From NCBI GenBank assembly GCA_035546295.1, contig DATKBT010000025.1, positions 1-64,000 on the forward strand: a stretch of 64,000 bases of DNA, read 5' to 3'. The notes under the pieces were generated by a model. That model did no database searches and had not been told where the DNA came from. It saw only the letters and a list, made by a program, of their open reading frames with translations. This DNA comes from DATKBT01 sp035546295. Lineage in GTDB: Bacteria > Acidobacteriota > Thermoanaerobaculia > Multivoradales > Multivoraceae. The position numbers and the translations under genes are program-made. Shown in pieces: positions 33,616 to 42,545 of the stretch (its first letter is position 1; every line of letters starts with the position of its first letter).

Positions 33616-35357
33616 CGTCGCGAGGCCGCCGCTCGGCGCTGTGCCTGCTCGCGGCGCTCTGCCTGGCTCGCGCGGGCGCCGCCTCGCCGCCCTCCGGCCG
33701 GGCGGCGATCGCTCCCGGGCAGATCGCCAGGCTCGATGACCGCCACGGCCTGGTGCTCGAGGCCGAGCCGCTGCGCGGCGAGGGGTTGCTCGCATTCGCC
33801 GAGCGTCTGTGCGGAGACCGCACGGGTGCCGAGCAGATCGAGGGGCCAGAGGGGCGGCGGGGTGCGCTGCTGGCCGGGATTCGGTACGCCGTTCCCTACG
33901 ACTGCCTGACCCCCGCAATGCGCTCGCGGGTGGTCGCGGCGCTCTTCCCGGGCGGCACTCCGACCTCGGCGGGCTGGCGCTACCAGGTCCCGCGCTCCTC
34001 GGCACACGTGGCGGGCCTGTGGGAGCTGAGCGAGTGGCTGACCGGCACCGGCGCGAACTTCGGAGCGATCCGCGATCACAACGGCCTGGTGGACGAGACG
34101 CTGAGCGGCGAGCAGGTGCTGGTGGTGCCGGCGTCGCTGCTTCGAGCGCCGCTGCGCGCGCTGGTCGAGGGAGTGCGCGCCGTCGTCCCGACCACCGACG
34201 AGCTGCGCTACTCCGCCGACCGCGAGGGGGAGTACGCGGGCTATCGGCTGAGACCCGGTGAGGCGCTCTACTCGAGCGTGGTGGTCCGTTTCACCGGCCG
34301 CCTGTTCGCCGAGGAGGTCAACGCCCTCGCCGAGGAGATCGCCCAGCGTTCCGGCATCGCCGACGTTGCCGACATCCCGGTCGGTTTCGAGGTGAAGATC
34401 CCGCTCGATCTGCTCACGCCCGAGTACCTTCCGCCGGGCCATCCGGGGCGCGTGGAGTACGAGGCCGGCCTCAGCGAGAGCGCCCAGTACACCAACCGGA
34501 TCAACGCCCGCGGGCTCGATGGGGTCACCGTCATCCTCGACGCCGGACACGGGGGACGGGACGTCGGCGCCGCCACCGGCGGGGTCTGGGAGAGCCTCTA
34601 CGTCTACGACGTGATGCTGCGGGTGCGGCGACTGCTGCAGGCGAGGACCAACGCCCGGGTGCTGACCACCACCCGCGACGGCGACGGCTACGAGATCCCC
34701 GAGCGCGACGTGCTCACCCCCTCCCAGGGTCATGCGGTGCTGGTCAACCCGCCGTACCCGATCGAAGAGGGGCGGGTGGGGACCAATCTCCGCTGGTACC
34801 TGGCCAACGACCTCCTGGCGCGCGAGCGCAGAGCGGGGCGCGACCCCGAGCAGGTGGTCTTCCTGTCGATCCACGCCGACTCGCTCCATCCTTCGGTGCG
34901 CGGTGCGATGGTCTACGTTCCCGGCCTCCTGCCGATGCCCAGCGACTACGGGATGAGCGGCGTCGTGTACACCTCCCGCCGGGAGGTCAAGAACCAGCCT
35001 CGGGTCTCCTTCAACCGCAAGGAGCAGGTCAAGAGCGAGGGGCTCTCGCGCGACCTCGCCGATCACCTGATGCAGCAGTTCAGGCGATCGCAGCTCGCCG
35101 TACACCCCAACCAGCCGATTCGCGACCGGATCGTCCGTGGGCGCAACAGCCGCCCCTGGGTCCCCGCGGTCCTGCGCTACAACGGCATCCCGGCGAAGAT
35201 CCTGCTCGAGATCTGCAACCTGGCGAACGCCGAGGACCGGGCCCTGATCAAGACCCGGTCCTTTCGCGAGCGGGTCGCCGAGGCGATCGTGGAGGGCCTG
35301 GTCGACTACTACGACGTCGGCGCGCCTCCTAGCCAGGTCGCCGCCGCGAGCCGGTGA
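33612..35357 (+). CDS. N-acetylmuramoyl-L-alanine amidase (Amidase_3), secreted
   Basis: 581 residues. A short signal peptide (RRSALCLLAALCLARAGAAS) is followed by ~280 residues including a LysM-like segment (YRLRPGEALYSSVVVRFTG to IPVGFEVKIPLDLL). The C-terminal Amidase_3 domain has the zinc ligands in VILDAGHGGRDVGA, the Glu in GVWESLYVYDVML, His in VFLSIHADS and the catalytic Glu in ILLEICNLAN. It cleaves the peptide stem from murein in the periplasm. The large insertion between DAGHGG and SIHAD (~110 residues) is longer than usual. GTG start overlaps gatA. Confidence 0.92.
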   Translation: MTSRGRRSALCLLAALCLARAGAASPPSGRAAIAPGQIARLDDRHGLVLEAEPLRGEGLLAFAERLCGDRTGAEQIEGPEGRRGALLAGIRYAVPYDCLTPAMRSRVVAALFPGGTPTSAGWRYQVPRSSAHVAGLWELSEWLTGTGANFGAIRDHNGLVDETLSGEQVLVVPASLLRAPLRALVEGVRAVVPTTDELRYSADREGEYAGYRLRPGEALYSSVVVRFTGRLFAEEVNALAEEIAQRSGIADVADIPVGFEVKIPLDLLTPEYLPPGHPGRVEYEAGLSESAQYTNRINARGLDGVTVILDAGHGGRDVGAATGGVWESLYVYDVMLRVRRLLQARTNARVLTTTRDGDGYEIPERDVLTPSQGHAVLVNPPYPIEEGRVGTNLRWYLANDLLARERRAGRDPEQVVFLSIHADSLHPSVRGAMVYVPGLLPMPSDYGMSGVVYTSRREVKNQPRVSFNRKEQVKSEGLSRDLADHLMQQFRRSQLAVHPNQPIRDRIVRGRNSRPWVPAVLRYNGIPAKILLEICNLANAEDRALIKTRSFRERVAEAIVEGLVDYYDVGAPPSQVAAASR

Positions 35358-35677
35358 GCCGTCGCGGCTCGGCCTGCACGGCTGTCGTCTCTTGGAGCGC
35401 GGGCGCCGGGAGAGCGCCGCGTCAACACGCGTAGCGACCTCCCCGCCGGCCGATCCGCGCTTCGCCCAGCGAGCTATGCGCGTCGGCTCCGGGTCGGCTC
35501 GGCCAGGGGCGGGCCTGGCGATTCGCGGCGACCACCGCTTTCGCGGAGCGGGAAGGCCCGCGGCCGAGACGTGGTTGTCGTCGGTGTTCGCGACGGCGCT
35601 CTTTCGCCGGCCAGCGAGTCGCCCCGCGCCAGCCGGCCGGCGCCGGCGCCAGGAACCGATCCAACGCGAACCGGGTC

Positions 35678-35683
35678 TAGACT
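35678..35683 (+). promoter_or_regulatory. Putative -10 (TAGACT) for the ECF sigma operon; gap 35,358-35,729
   Basis: TAGACT lies 46 nt before the GTG start of the sigma gene. No convincing -35 is seen. The rest of this 372-nt gap is GC-rich with no coding signature or strong hairpin that I can support. Confidence 0.4.
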
Positions 35684-35729
35684 TCAGGGGCGGACCTTTC
35701 TGCCCAAGCCGCCTCGACCCCCCGATGCC

Positions 35730-36332
35730 GTGACCAGCCAAGCCCTCAGCGCGCCCCTCGAGGCGCCGAGCTCCGGCCAGTTCGAGCGTGACCTCGTGGC
35801 GCGCCATCGGCGTGGCGATCCCGAGGCGTTCGACGAGTACTACCAGATGTTCGCCGGGTTGATCTACAACCTCACGCTGCGACAGTGCGGGGATCCGGAG
35901 GCCGCGAGTGACCTCAGCCAGGAGGTCCTGATCCGCGTCTACCGGAGCCTGGGGCGCTTCAAAGGGCACTCGACGCTCAAGACCTGGACCTACCGCGTGT
36001 GCATCAACCTGTGCCGTTCGAAGCTCGGCAGGCGGCGCCTGGTCACTCTGCCCCTGGAGCGGGACGACGGATCGTTGCGCGACGTGCCCGACGAGGGGCC
36101 CGGGCCCGAGGCCAGGGCGATCTCGCGCTCGGAGCGTGACCTGCTTTCCGCCGCGCTGCCGAAGCTCGATCTCGCCTTTCGAGAGGCGGTGGTGTTGCGC
36201 GATCTCGAGGACCTGAGCTATCAGGAGATCGCGGAGGTGCTCGGAGTGCCGATCGGGACCGTCCGCTCGCGAATCGCGCGCGGTCGCGACCAGCTTCGCC
36301 ACCTCATGGCCGGCGAGGGGGAGGAGCCGTGA
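35730..36332 (+). CDS. RNA polymerase ECF sigma factor (RpoE-like)
   Basis: 200 residues from GTG 35730. Region 2 (FDEYYQMFAGLIYNLTLRQCGDPEAASDLSQEVLIRVYRSLGRFKGHSTLKTWTYRVCINLCRSKLGRR) and region 4 (LPKLDLAFREAVVLRDLEDLSYQEIAEVLGVPIGTVRSRIARGRDQLR) are both present; regions 1.1 and 3 are absent, as in ECF factors. A short ATG-CCG-TGA lies over the start. The stop overlaps the zinc-finger protein start as GTGA, so the pair is a sigma/anti-sigma unit, likely autoregulated. Confidence 0.95.
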   Translation: MTSQALSAPLEAPSSGQFERDLVARHRRGDPEAFDEYYQMFAGLIYNLTLRQCGDPEAASDLSQEVLIRVYRSLGRFKGHSTLKTWTYRVCINLCRSKLGRRRLVTLPLERDDGSLRDVPDEGPGPEARAISRSERDLLSAALPKLDLAFREAVVLRDLEDLSYQEIAEVLGVPIGTVRSRIARGRDQLRHLMAGEGEEP

Positions 36333-36958
36333 ACGCCGTTCACCACCTTCCGGGCGAGGTCCTCTCGGCGTACATCGACGAGGAGCTGACGGCTCCCGAG
36401 CGCCGCGAGGCCGAGGACCACCTGGGGCACTGCGCCGACTGCCAGGATCGCCTGGAGGGGCTGCGTCGGGTGGCCGGGGGCTTGCGCAGCCTCGAGCGCG
36501 TGGCGCCGCCGGCGATGCTCGAGCACGGCTTGCGTCGCCATCTCGCGATCGACGCCAAGGAGCGCGGCCTGCGCGGGCGCCTCGAAGAGCGCAGCCTGGC
36601 ACCGCGCCGGCTGCCGACCCACTTCGGGCTGGTGTTCGCCACCGTGCTTGCCTTTGCGGTGATCCTGTACCTCTTCGCGCAGGCGCTCGACGTTCGCCAG
36701 AACGGATCGATCGGGGCGGTCGGCGCCGAGTTCGAGGGAGCGCGTCCAGCCGTGGCGTTCGAGCGCGACGGTGCGCTGTGGCGGCAAGAGCGCGTGCTGG
36801 GCGAGCCTGCGCGGATCGTCGAGGTCGAGTCGGAGGAGGGGCGGCGCCTCCTTGCCGATCTCCCCGCGCTGCTGGCCCTGATCGAGGGCTCCGAGGGAGT
36901 GGTGCTCGAGATCGACGGCGAGGTGGTGCTGATTCGATCGCGGCGATCGGCGCCCTGA
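36329..36958 (+). CDS. Zinc-finger anti-sigma factor, single-pass membrane protein
   Basis: 209 residues. The N-terminal ZAS-type domain has His and two Cys in AEDHLGHCADCQDRL. One membrane helix (FGLVFATVLAFAVILYLFAQAL, ~residues 98-120) separates it from a C-terminal ~90-residue periplasmic domain of no known family. The GTG start overlaps the sigma stop. It should hold the sigma factor at the membrane and release it on an envelope signal. The operon ends just 6 nt before the convergent greA stop. Confidence 0.9.
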   Translation: MNAVHHLPGEVLSAYIDEELTAPERREAEDHLGHCADCQDRLEGLRRVAGGLRSLERVAPPAMLEHGLRRHLAIDAKERGLRGRLEERSLAPRRLPTHFGLVFATVLAFAVILYLFAQALDVRQNGSIGAVGAEFEGARPAVAFERDGALWRQERVLGEPARIVEVESEEGRRLLADLPALLALIEGSEGVVLEIDGEVVLIRSRRSAP

Positions 36959-36964
36959 GCGGAT

Positions 36965-39049
36965 TCAGCCCGCGGTCCCGGCGCTCGATGCCGCTTCGTA
37001 GCGTCGGATCGAGTCGATCTCCATCTCCCCGCCGCCGACGGTGACCTTCTCCCCGACCCGGCGCCCCAGCAGCGCCTGGCCGAGCTCGGATTCATAGGAG
37101 ACGATGCCGCGTTCCGGGGCGGTTTCCCAGGGACCGAGGATGGTGATCGACTCCTCCCGATCCGAGCTCCGGAGCCGGGCGGTGGTGCCGATGCGAATCT
37201 CGCTCGGATCGATGGTTCGCGGTTCGAGCACCTTGGCCCGGGAGATCTGAGCGTGGAGCTCGCCGGCACGGGCGGAGAGATACTCGTGCCGCTGCCGCGC
37301 CGACTTGTACTCGAAGTTCTCGCGCAGGTCGCCGAGCGCGCGCGCCTCCTCGATCGCTCTGCGGTTGGCCGGGATCTCCTCCTCGAGCAGCTCGCGGAGC
37401 TCGCGGCGCTTGCGCGTGAGCGACTCCGCCGTCGTGTACAGCGGCTGCTCGTCGGGGCGTTCGATGGAGGAGAAACGCAACCGCAGCGTATTGAGCAGCG
37501 GCTCGCGATGGTAGTCCTCGAGTCCGCGCGCTCGCTGGATCAGCCCCTGCGCCTCGGCCGCCTCGTCCTCGGTGAGCTCGACGAGCAGGCGCGGCACGGT
37601 GCCGCCGGTCTCGACCTGGGCGAGCAGCCGTAGCCGCACCTCGGAGTACGCCTCTTCACCGATACCGAACAGGATCTGTCGCAGCAGCTTCGCCTCCCTC
37701 CCTTTGCGCAGCGGGCGATCCGAGGCCGCGCGCTCGGCCAGCCAGGCGAAGGCGCAGGGCGCCTTGTTGGGCTGCGCGTAGATGGCGTCGACCTGTCGTT
37801 CGAGACGCTCTCCCCCCGCATCGGCCAGGCCTGCGGCGAGCAGATCGAGGGCCCGGGGGTCGCTCTCGAGCAGGAAGCGGCTCTCGTAGTCCTCCGGCCA
37901 GCTCGGTCGTGACTCGCGTGCCAGGGAGTAGGCACGCTCGCGCTGCGCCCGCTGATCGAGGCTGGCGAAGAGCGACTGGAGGTCGTCGCTCTCACCCAGC
38001 CGCCGCTTGGCGGCCTCGGTCGCGCGCTCCGGCATCAGGCGTTCGAGCGAGAGCCAGATCAGGAGCGCCTCGGCGTCGTCCGAAGTCGCCTCGGCGCGAC
38101 GCGCGAGCCCTTCCGACATCTCTGCCGAGAGCTGGGGGTCCCGCTGCGCCTTGCGCAGGGCGTCGAGCTGGCCGGCGAGATCGGCGGTCTCGAAGGCGGT
38201 CCAGGAGACGTCGCGTGCGTGTTGGTCGCTCTCCGCCCAGCGGTAGGTCTGGCGCGCACCTCTGCCCTCGGCCAGGACCTGAGGGTGTTTGCGGGCGGCC
38301 GCCCACCAGCTCGACCATGGTCTGGGATCGATGATCCCGGTGACCGCCTCGCGGATCTCGCTCGCCGACAGCGGCCGGCCGTAGCTGGTCAGGAGCTGGC
38401 GCAGCAGCTCGGACGGATCGAGCTCGCGCAGCGAGTCCGGCTCCTCGACCTTGCGGCGCAGGAGGTGACCGTCGGGCAGGATCTCGAGCATCTTGCCGGC
38501 GGCTCGGAAGCCCACCGCGACGCCGCTCTGCTGCTCGAGGTCGACCTTGAGGGTCTGCAGCGCGAGGTTGACCTCGCTGACGCGGCCCACTCCCTTCCCC
38601 GTCATCAGGACGACGGTGCCGATCTCGTAGGTGAGCAGGTTGCGCAGCCGATCGACCTTGTCCCAGATCTTGGGCGTCTCGTCGCGTCCCTTGTCGAGGC
38701 CGACCGTCCCGAGGGCGACTGCGAGGTCGCCCCGGCGATCCTCATAGAGCGCCTCGATCGTCTCCATCACCGTGTCGTGGACTCGGCCGGTCTTGATGAA
38801 GCGCCGGCCCGCGACCTGGAGCAGGTCCAGGCGCCGCTCCCACAGCGACTGCTCGCGCAGGATCTGGTCGAGCAGCTCGAGCAGGCTGCTCGCCCGCTCC
38901 TCCTGACCCTGACGGCCCAGGACGTCGGCCGACTCGAGAAACGGCTGGAGATCGGCCGGCGACTCCAGCGCCAGCGCGAGCCACTCCTCCTCCAACTGCT
39001 CGTAGTCTTGGCGTTGGAGGGCGATCTTGAGCTGTTCTGGTCCGGACAT
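36965..39049 (-). CDS. greA: Transcription elongation factor GreA with long N-terminal extension
   Basis: 694 residues; ordinary GreA is ~158. The last ~160 are a complete GreA: coiled-coil hairpin RRELRELLEEEIPANRRAIEEARALGDLRENFEYKSARQRHEYL keeping the tip acids (Asp and Glu of GDLREN), then the globular domain with VLEPRTIDPSEIRIGTTARL and VSYESELGQALLGRRVGEKV. The first ~530 residues are Leu/Arg/Glu-rich and mostly helical, with a small beta region (YEIGTVVLMTGKGVGRVSEVNLALQTLKVDLE). A similarly long GreA is known in Chlamydiae. It rescues backtracked RNA polymerase. ATG 39049 begins MSGPEQLKIALQ. Confidence 0.9.
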   Translation of the reverse strand: MSGPEQLKIALQRQDYEQLEEEWLALALESPADLQPFLESADVLGRQGQEERASSLLELLDQILREQSLWERRLDLLQVAGRRFIKTGRVHDTVMETIEALYEDRRGDLAVALGTVGLDKGRDETPKIWDKVDRLRNLLTYEIGTVVLMTGKGVGRVSEVNLALQTLKVDLEQQSGVAVGFRAAGKMLEILPDGHLLRRKVEEPDSLRELDPSELLRQLLTSYGRPLSASEIREAVTGIIDPRPWSSWWAAARKHPQVLAEGRGARQTYRWAESDQHARDVSWTAFETADLAGQLDALRKAQRDPQLSAEMSEGLARRAEATSDDAEALLIWLSLERLMPERATEAAKRRLGESDDLQSLFASLDQRAQRERAYSLARESRPSWPEDYESRFLLESDPRALDLLAAGLADAGGERLERQVDAIYAQPNKAPCAFAWLAERAASDRPLRKGREAKLLRQILFGIGEEAYSEVRLRLLAQVETGGTVPRLLVELTEDEAAEAQGLIQRARGLEDYHREPLLNTLRLRFSSIERPDEQPLYTTAESLTRKRRELRELLEEEIPANRRAIEEARALGDLRENFEYKSARQRHEYLSARAGELHAQISRAKVLEPRTIDPSEIRIGTTARLRSSDREESITILGPWETAPERGIVSYESELGQALLGRRVGEKVTVGGGEMEIDSIRRYEAASSAGTAG

Positions 39050-39093
39050 CGGGTGCGGGGGCGCGGCGAGGGGTGGCGAAGATATCAAAGGCC

Positions 39094-39843
39094 ATGGGTA
39101 CCAGCGATCGCAGCGAGAGCCTGGGTGAGCGCCTGCTCGCCGCTGGCCGTCACGAGCTGGTCGTGCTGCTCGAGCAGAACGCGACGGAGCTCGACGTGGA
39201 GGCGTCGCTGCTCGCTCTGCGCAACCCGTTCCTGGACGGCGACGGGCTCGGCGTCCTCCTCGAGCAGGGGCGGCTGCTCGGCTCCTATCGGCTGCGCCGC
39301 GAGCTGGCTGCCCATCGGCTCGTGCCGGAGGCGCGGTCGCTCCAGTTCTTGCCCACCCTGTACTGGCGCGATCTGGTCGAGATCCAGCGGGACGCCCGCG
39401 TGTCTCCGCGGCTGCGGCGGGCGGCCGAGAAGCACCTCGCCGCCCGTCTGCCGGGCCTCGGTCTGGGGGAGAAGATCGCGCTGGCGCGCCGCGCCGCCGG
39501 CTCCCTGCTCGAGGTGCTCGGCGGCGAGCGTGCGCCGCGGGTGATCGCGGCGCTGCTCGAGAACCCCCGCTGCACCGAGGGGATGGTGGTGCGCCTGGCG
39601 GGCCGGACGAGCACCAACGCGGAGGTCCTCCGGGTCGTCGCACGGGCGCGGCGCTGGTCGAGCCGCATCGAGGTGCGGCGGGCCCTCTGTCAGAACCCGC
39701 ACGCACCCGCCTCGGTGGTGCTGCCCCTGCTGCCGACCCTGCCCAAGGTGCACCTCCGGCGCGTGGTGCGGCTCGACGGCCTCGACCCGGCGGTCAGGAG
39801 ACGGGCGCGCGTCCTGCTCGGCGAGGACCCGGTCGCGGGCTGA
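39094..39843 (+). CDS. Uncharacterised helical-repeat protein (rodZ-linked paralogue A)
   Basis: 249 residues, no signal peptide or membrane helix. It reads as stacked helix pairs: ELVVLLEQNATELDVEASLLALRNPFLDG, then SPRLRRAAEKHLAARLPGLGLGEKIALARRAAGSLLEVLG, and repeats containing a short NPxxP-like turn (ENPRCTEGMVVRLAGR; QNPHAPASVVLPLLPTLPKVHLRRVVRLDGLDPAVRRRARVLL). The last repeat resembles the C-terminus of the gene at 40,701 (NPRTPPGVAVRLLPRLSIRDLGQL). HEAT/DUF2336-like in style; function unknown. Transcribed divergently from greA; GTG 39073 is an alternative start. Confidence 0.75.
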   Translation: MGTSDRSESLGERLLAAGRHELVVLLEQNATELDVEASLLALRNPFLDGDGLGVLLEQGRLLGSYRLRRELAAHRLVPEARSLQFLPTLYWRDLVEIQRDARVSPRLRRAAEKHLAARLPGLGLGEKIALARRAAGSLLEVLGGERAPRVIAALLENPRCTEGMVVRLAGRTSTNAEVLRVVARARRWSSRIEVRRALCQNPHAPASVVLPLLPTLPKVHLRRVVRLDGLDPAVRRRARVLLGEDPVAG

Positions 39844-39936
39844 TCGGTCTGCGTAGGTTAGGCTTTGGCGCTCGGTAGGCAGCAGCAGATCGGAAATCGT
39901 CGGGTCGAGCGGGATCCAGCGCATCTTCTTACGATC

Positions 39937-40704
39937 GTGACGGAAACGAAGTCAAAGCCCTGGGAGGGTGGTGGCGAGGGGGGGTCGTTCGGCGCCTGGC
40001 TGCGTCGCCAGCGTGAGGTGCGCGAGATCAGCCTGCGCGAGATCGCCGAGACCAGCAAGATCTCGCTCCGCTACCTCGAGGCCCTCGAGCAGGATCGATT
40101 CGACCTGCTCCCGGCCCCGCTGTTCGCCAAGGGCTTCCTCCGCGAGTATGCGAAGTTCGTCGGCCTGGACCCGGACGAGGTCGTGAACTACTACCTCTCG
40201 GCACTGCCGGCGGAGGATGGCACCGACCGTCAGAGCCTGCACCAGAGCCCCCGTCAGCGTCCACCGTGGACGGTGGTGACCCTGGTGCTGGCGGCCGTGG
40301 TCGTGCTCAGCGCTGCCCTCTGGTACTTCTCGCGCCGATCCGAACCGGAGGGGGCGCCGCCCACCATCGTCGCTCCTCCGCGGACCGAGCCGGCGGTCGG
40401 CGCCACCGAGGAGCAGAGGAGCACGAAGCCGGTCGTGGTGACCCTCGACTTCACGCAGAACAGCTGGGTCGACGCGTTCGTCGACGGCACCCGCACGGTC
40501 AGCGAGCTGAGGGTCCAAGGAGAGTCTCTGCGGCTCGAGGCCGACCGCGAGGTGCGGTTCCGGCTGAGCAACCCCGCCGGCGTCAACGTCGAGCTCAACG
40601 GTCGCGCTTTCGAAGCAGCCCCGGCCAGCGCGGAAGAGTACGTATCGGTCGATCTAGACGATCTCGCCGCGGAACCTCGGGACGAGCCGGATCCCCAGTC
40701 GTGA
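39937..40704 (+). CDS. rodZ: RodZ-like helix-turn-helix membrane protein
   Basis: 255 residues from GTG 39937. N-terminal Xre-type HTH (FGAWLRRQREVREISLREIAETSKISLRYLEALEQDRFDLLPAPLFAKGFLREYAKFVGLD), one membrane helix (WTVVTLVLAAVVVLSAALWYF) and a C-terminal DUF4115-like periplasmic domain (VVTLDFTQNSWVDAFVDGTRTVSELRVQGESLRLEADREVRFRLSNPAGVNVELNG). RodZ links MreB to the elongasome. A TTG upstream is less likely. The stop overlaps the next gene as GTGA. Confidence 0.9.
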   Translation: MTETKSKPWEGGGEGGSFGAWLRRQREVREISLREIAETSKISLRYLEALEQDRFDLLPAPLFAKGFLREYAKFVGLDPDEVVNYYLSALPAEDGTDRQSLHQSPRQRPPWTVVTLVLAAVVVLSAALWYFSRRSEPEGAPPTIVAPPRTEPAVGATEEQRSTKPVVVTLDFTQNSWVDAFVDGTRTVSELRVQGESLRLEADREVRFRLSNPAGVNVELNGRAFEAAPASAEEYVSVDLDDLAAEPRDEPDPQS

Positions 40705-41738
40705 GTGGGCCGACCGACCTCGTCGCCCGCGTCGTCGCGGGCGACAACAAGCTTCTCGTGCAGCTGGCGGCCGACGGCGTCCTGCCGCTGCCCCCCGAGC
40801 ACCTGATTCCGCTCCAGGTTCATCTCGCCACCACTGCCGACGGCGACGTCGGGGCCCGGGCGCGAGCTCGTCTCGACAACTACGAGGTCCACTTCCTGGT
40901 GGACTTCATCGAGACCTCGGAAGCCATCGAGGTCGTCAACTACCTGGCGAGGAGCAGCCCGCAGCCGTCGGTGGTCGAGGCAGCGTTGCGCCGGCGGGAT
41001 CTGCCGACGGCGACGCTGATCGAGGTCGCGGCAACGGCCGACGAGGGCATCCAGGAGATCATCCTGCTGCGCCAGGATCTCATCGTCGAGGAGCCGAAGG
41101 TCCTCGAGGCTCTCGAGCGCAACCCGCAGGTCACGAACTTCACCCGCCGCCGGATCGCCGAGATCCGCCGCGATGTCCTGGGGATGCCGGAGGCGGTTCA
41201 GCCGGTGGAGGACGAGGCGCCCGCCGAGGAGCTCGACGTCGATCTTCGCGAGGTCGACGACGAGGCGATCGCCGAGGCGATCGAGGCGGCCCGCGAGCAC
41301 CCGAGCGATGGCGAGCTGGACGAGCAGACTGGGCTGTCGGAGGGCCAGGTCCGCTCGCTGCCGGTGGCGGTCCGCCTCAGCCTGGCCCGGGGCGCCACCC
41401 GGACGCTGCGCGGCATCCTGGTCCGCGACTCGAATCCGCTGATCGCGATCGGCGTGCTGCGCTACAGCGCCATCACCGAGTCCGAGATCGAGCTCGTGGC
41501 CAAGAGCCGTTCGGTGATCGAGGACGTGCTGATGGCGATCGCGAACGACCGCGAGTGGATGAAGAAGTACCGGATCGTCCACAACCTCGTGTGCAACCCC
41601 CGCACCCCCCCCGGAGTCGCCGTAAGATTGCTCCCCCGGCTGTCGATTCGCGACCTCGGCCAGCTCCGCTTCGATCGCGGCGTCTCCGACGCGGTCCGCC
41701 ATTCGGCGCGGAGGATGTACGAGACCAAGACCAAGTGA
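40701..41738 (+). CDS. Uncharacterised helical-repeat protein (rodZ-linked paralogue B)
   Basis: 345 residues, soluble. The GTG start overlaps the rodZ stop. The N-terminal half consists of helix pairs (HFLVDFIETSEAIEVVNYLARSSPQPSVVEAALRRRDLPTATLIEVAATADEGIQEIILLRQDL), a middle acidic linker (VEDEAPAEELDVDLREVDDEAIAEAIE) and a C-terminal repeat set (IRDSNPLIAIGVLRYSAITESEIELVAKSRSV, then NDREWMKKYRIVHNLVCNPRTPPGVAVRLLPRL). Shares the CNP-x-(A/T)P-..-V-LLP.L motif with the protein at 39,094. Coupling suggests a job with RodZ, perhaps as a cytoplasmic scaffold; that is inference. Confidence 0.75.
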   Translation: MSGPTDLVARVVAGDNKLLVQLAADGVLPLPPEHLIPLQVHLATTADGDVGARARARLDNYEVHFLVDFIETSEAIEVVNYLARSSPQPSVVEAALRRRDLPTATLIEVAATADEGIQEIILLRQDLIVEEPKVLEALERNPQVTNFTRRRIAEIRRDVLGMPEAVQPVEDEAPAEELDVDLREVDDEAIAEAIEAAREHPSDGELDEQTGLSEGQVRSLPVAVRLSLARGATRTLRGILVRDSNPLIAIGVLRYSAITESEIELVAKSRSVIEDVLMAIANDREWMKKYRIVHNLVCNPRTPPGVAVRLLPRLSIRDLGQLRFDRGVSDAVRHSARRMYETKTK

Positions 41739-41835
41739 AGCTGCTGGAGAGCGATCGCGAAGCGCGGAGCTGGAAGAGTCGGGAGAAGACGAGAAGAGAT
41801 TTCGGCCTGCCGCTCGCGCGCGATGAGGCGACGCA

Positions 41836-42438
41836 GTGAAGGACTACTACGCCGTGCTCGGCGTCGACCGGGAGGCGACTCCCCAGGAGATCCGCAAGCG
41901 CTTCATGGCGCTCGCCCGGGAGCGCCATCCCGACCGCTTCAGCGGCGAGGAGAAGCGGGTCGCCGAGGCGGAGTTCCAGAGCCTCACCGAGGCCTTCAAC
42001 GTACTGAGCTCGGCGGAGAGGAGGCGACGGCACGACCTCGAGCTGGCGAGGCCACAGAGTCAGGCCCGCCAAGCGGACCCCAAGCAGGTGGCCAAGTCGT
42101 TCCTCGCTCAGGGAACCCGCGCCTACCGCAACCGCGACTTCGACCGCGCGATCGAGGAGTTCGAGCGCGCCACCAAGGTCGACGACCGCAACGCGGTCGC
42201 CTGGAACGGCCTCGCCCTCGCCAGCTACCATCGCGGCGGTGCGATGTCAAAGGCGATGAGCGCGATCGCCAGGGCCTGCGAGCTGGATAAGATGAACCTC
42301 AAGTACCTGAAGCTCGCCGGGCGCCTGTTCGCAGAGGGCGGCATGCCTTTGCGCGCGGAGCGGTATTATCGGCAGGCCCTCGAGTGGTCCGGAGACGACC
42401 CGGAGATTCGTGAGGCTCTTCAGCGATTGAAGAAATGA
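41836..42438 (+). CDS. J-domain protein with TPR repeats
   Basis: 200 residues from a GTG. J-domain 1-70: DYYAVLGVDREATPQEIRKRFMALARERHPDRFSGEEKRVAEAEFQSLTEAFNVLSSAERRRRHD with the essential HPD. No Gly/Phe or zinc region, so it is not a full DnaJ. Residues ~90-198 are TPR-like (GTRAYRNRDFDRAIEEFERATKVDDRNAVAWNGLALASYH and two further units). It could recruit DnaK to a specific client bound by the TPRs. It follows the rodZ-linked genes by 97 nt. Confidence 0.9.
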   Translation: MKDYYAVLGVDREATPQEIRKRFMALARERHPDRFSGEEKRVAEAEFQSLTEAFNVLSSAERRRRHDLELARPQSQARQADPKQVAKSFLAQGTRAYRNRDFDRAIEEFERATKVDDRNAVAWNGLALASYHRGGAMSKAMSAIARACELDKMNLKYLKLAGRLFAEGGMPLRAERYYRQALEWSGDDPEIREALQRLKK

Positions 42439-42530
42439 CCCGCTCGGAGCTTCACCCGGCCCCGTCGACCGGTCGTCGCGATCGGGTCCGGTTCGACTTC
42501 GGCAGGCGGGGTCGGCAGAGGTCTGAGTGA

Positions 42531-42536
42531 TAGGCT
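42531..42536 (+). promoter_or_regulatory. -10 element of a near-leaderless phosphatase transcript
   Basis: TAGGCT ends 9 nt before the GTG start at 42546. No Shine-Dalgarno sequence lies between. Confidence 0.4.
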
Positions 42537-42545
42537 GCAACGATC

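Noticed and set aside
33420..36602. A 1060-codon open frame opposite gatA, the amidase and the sigma factor
   Set aside because: It spans three well-supported genes on the other strand and has no family signature, so it is a GC-bias artefact.
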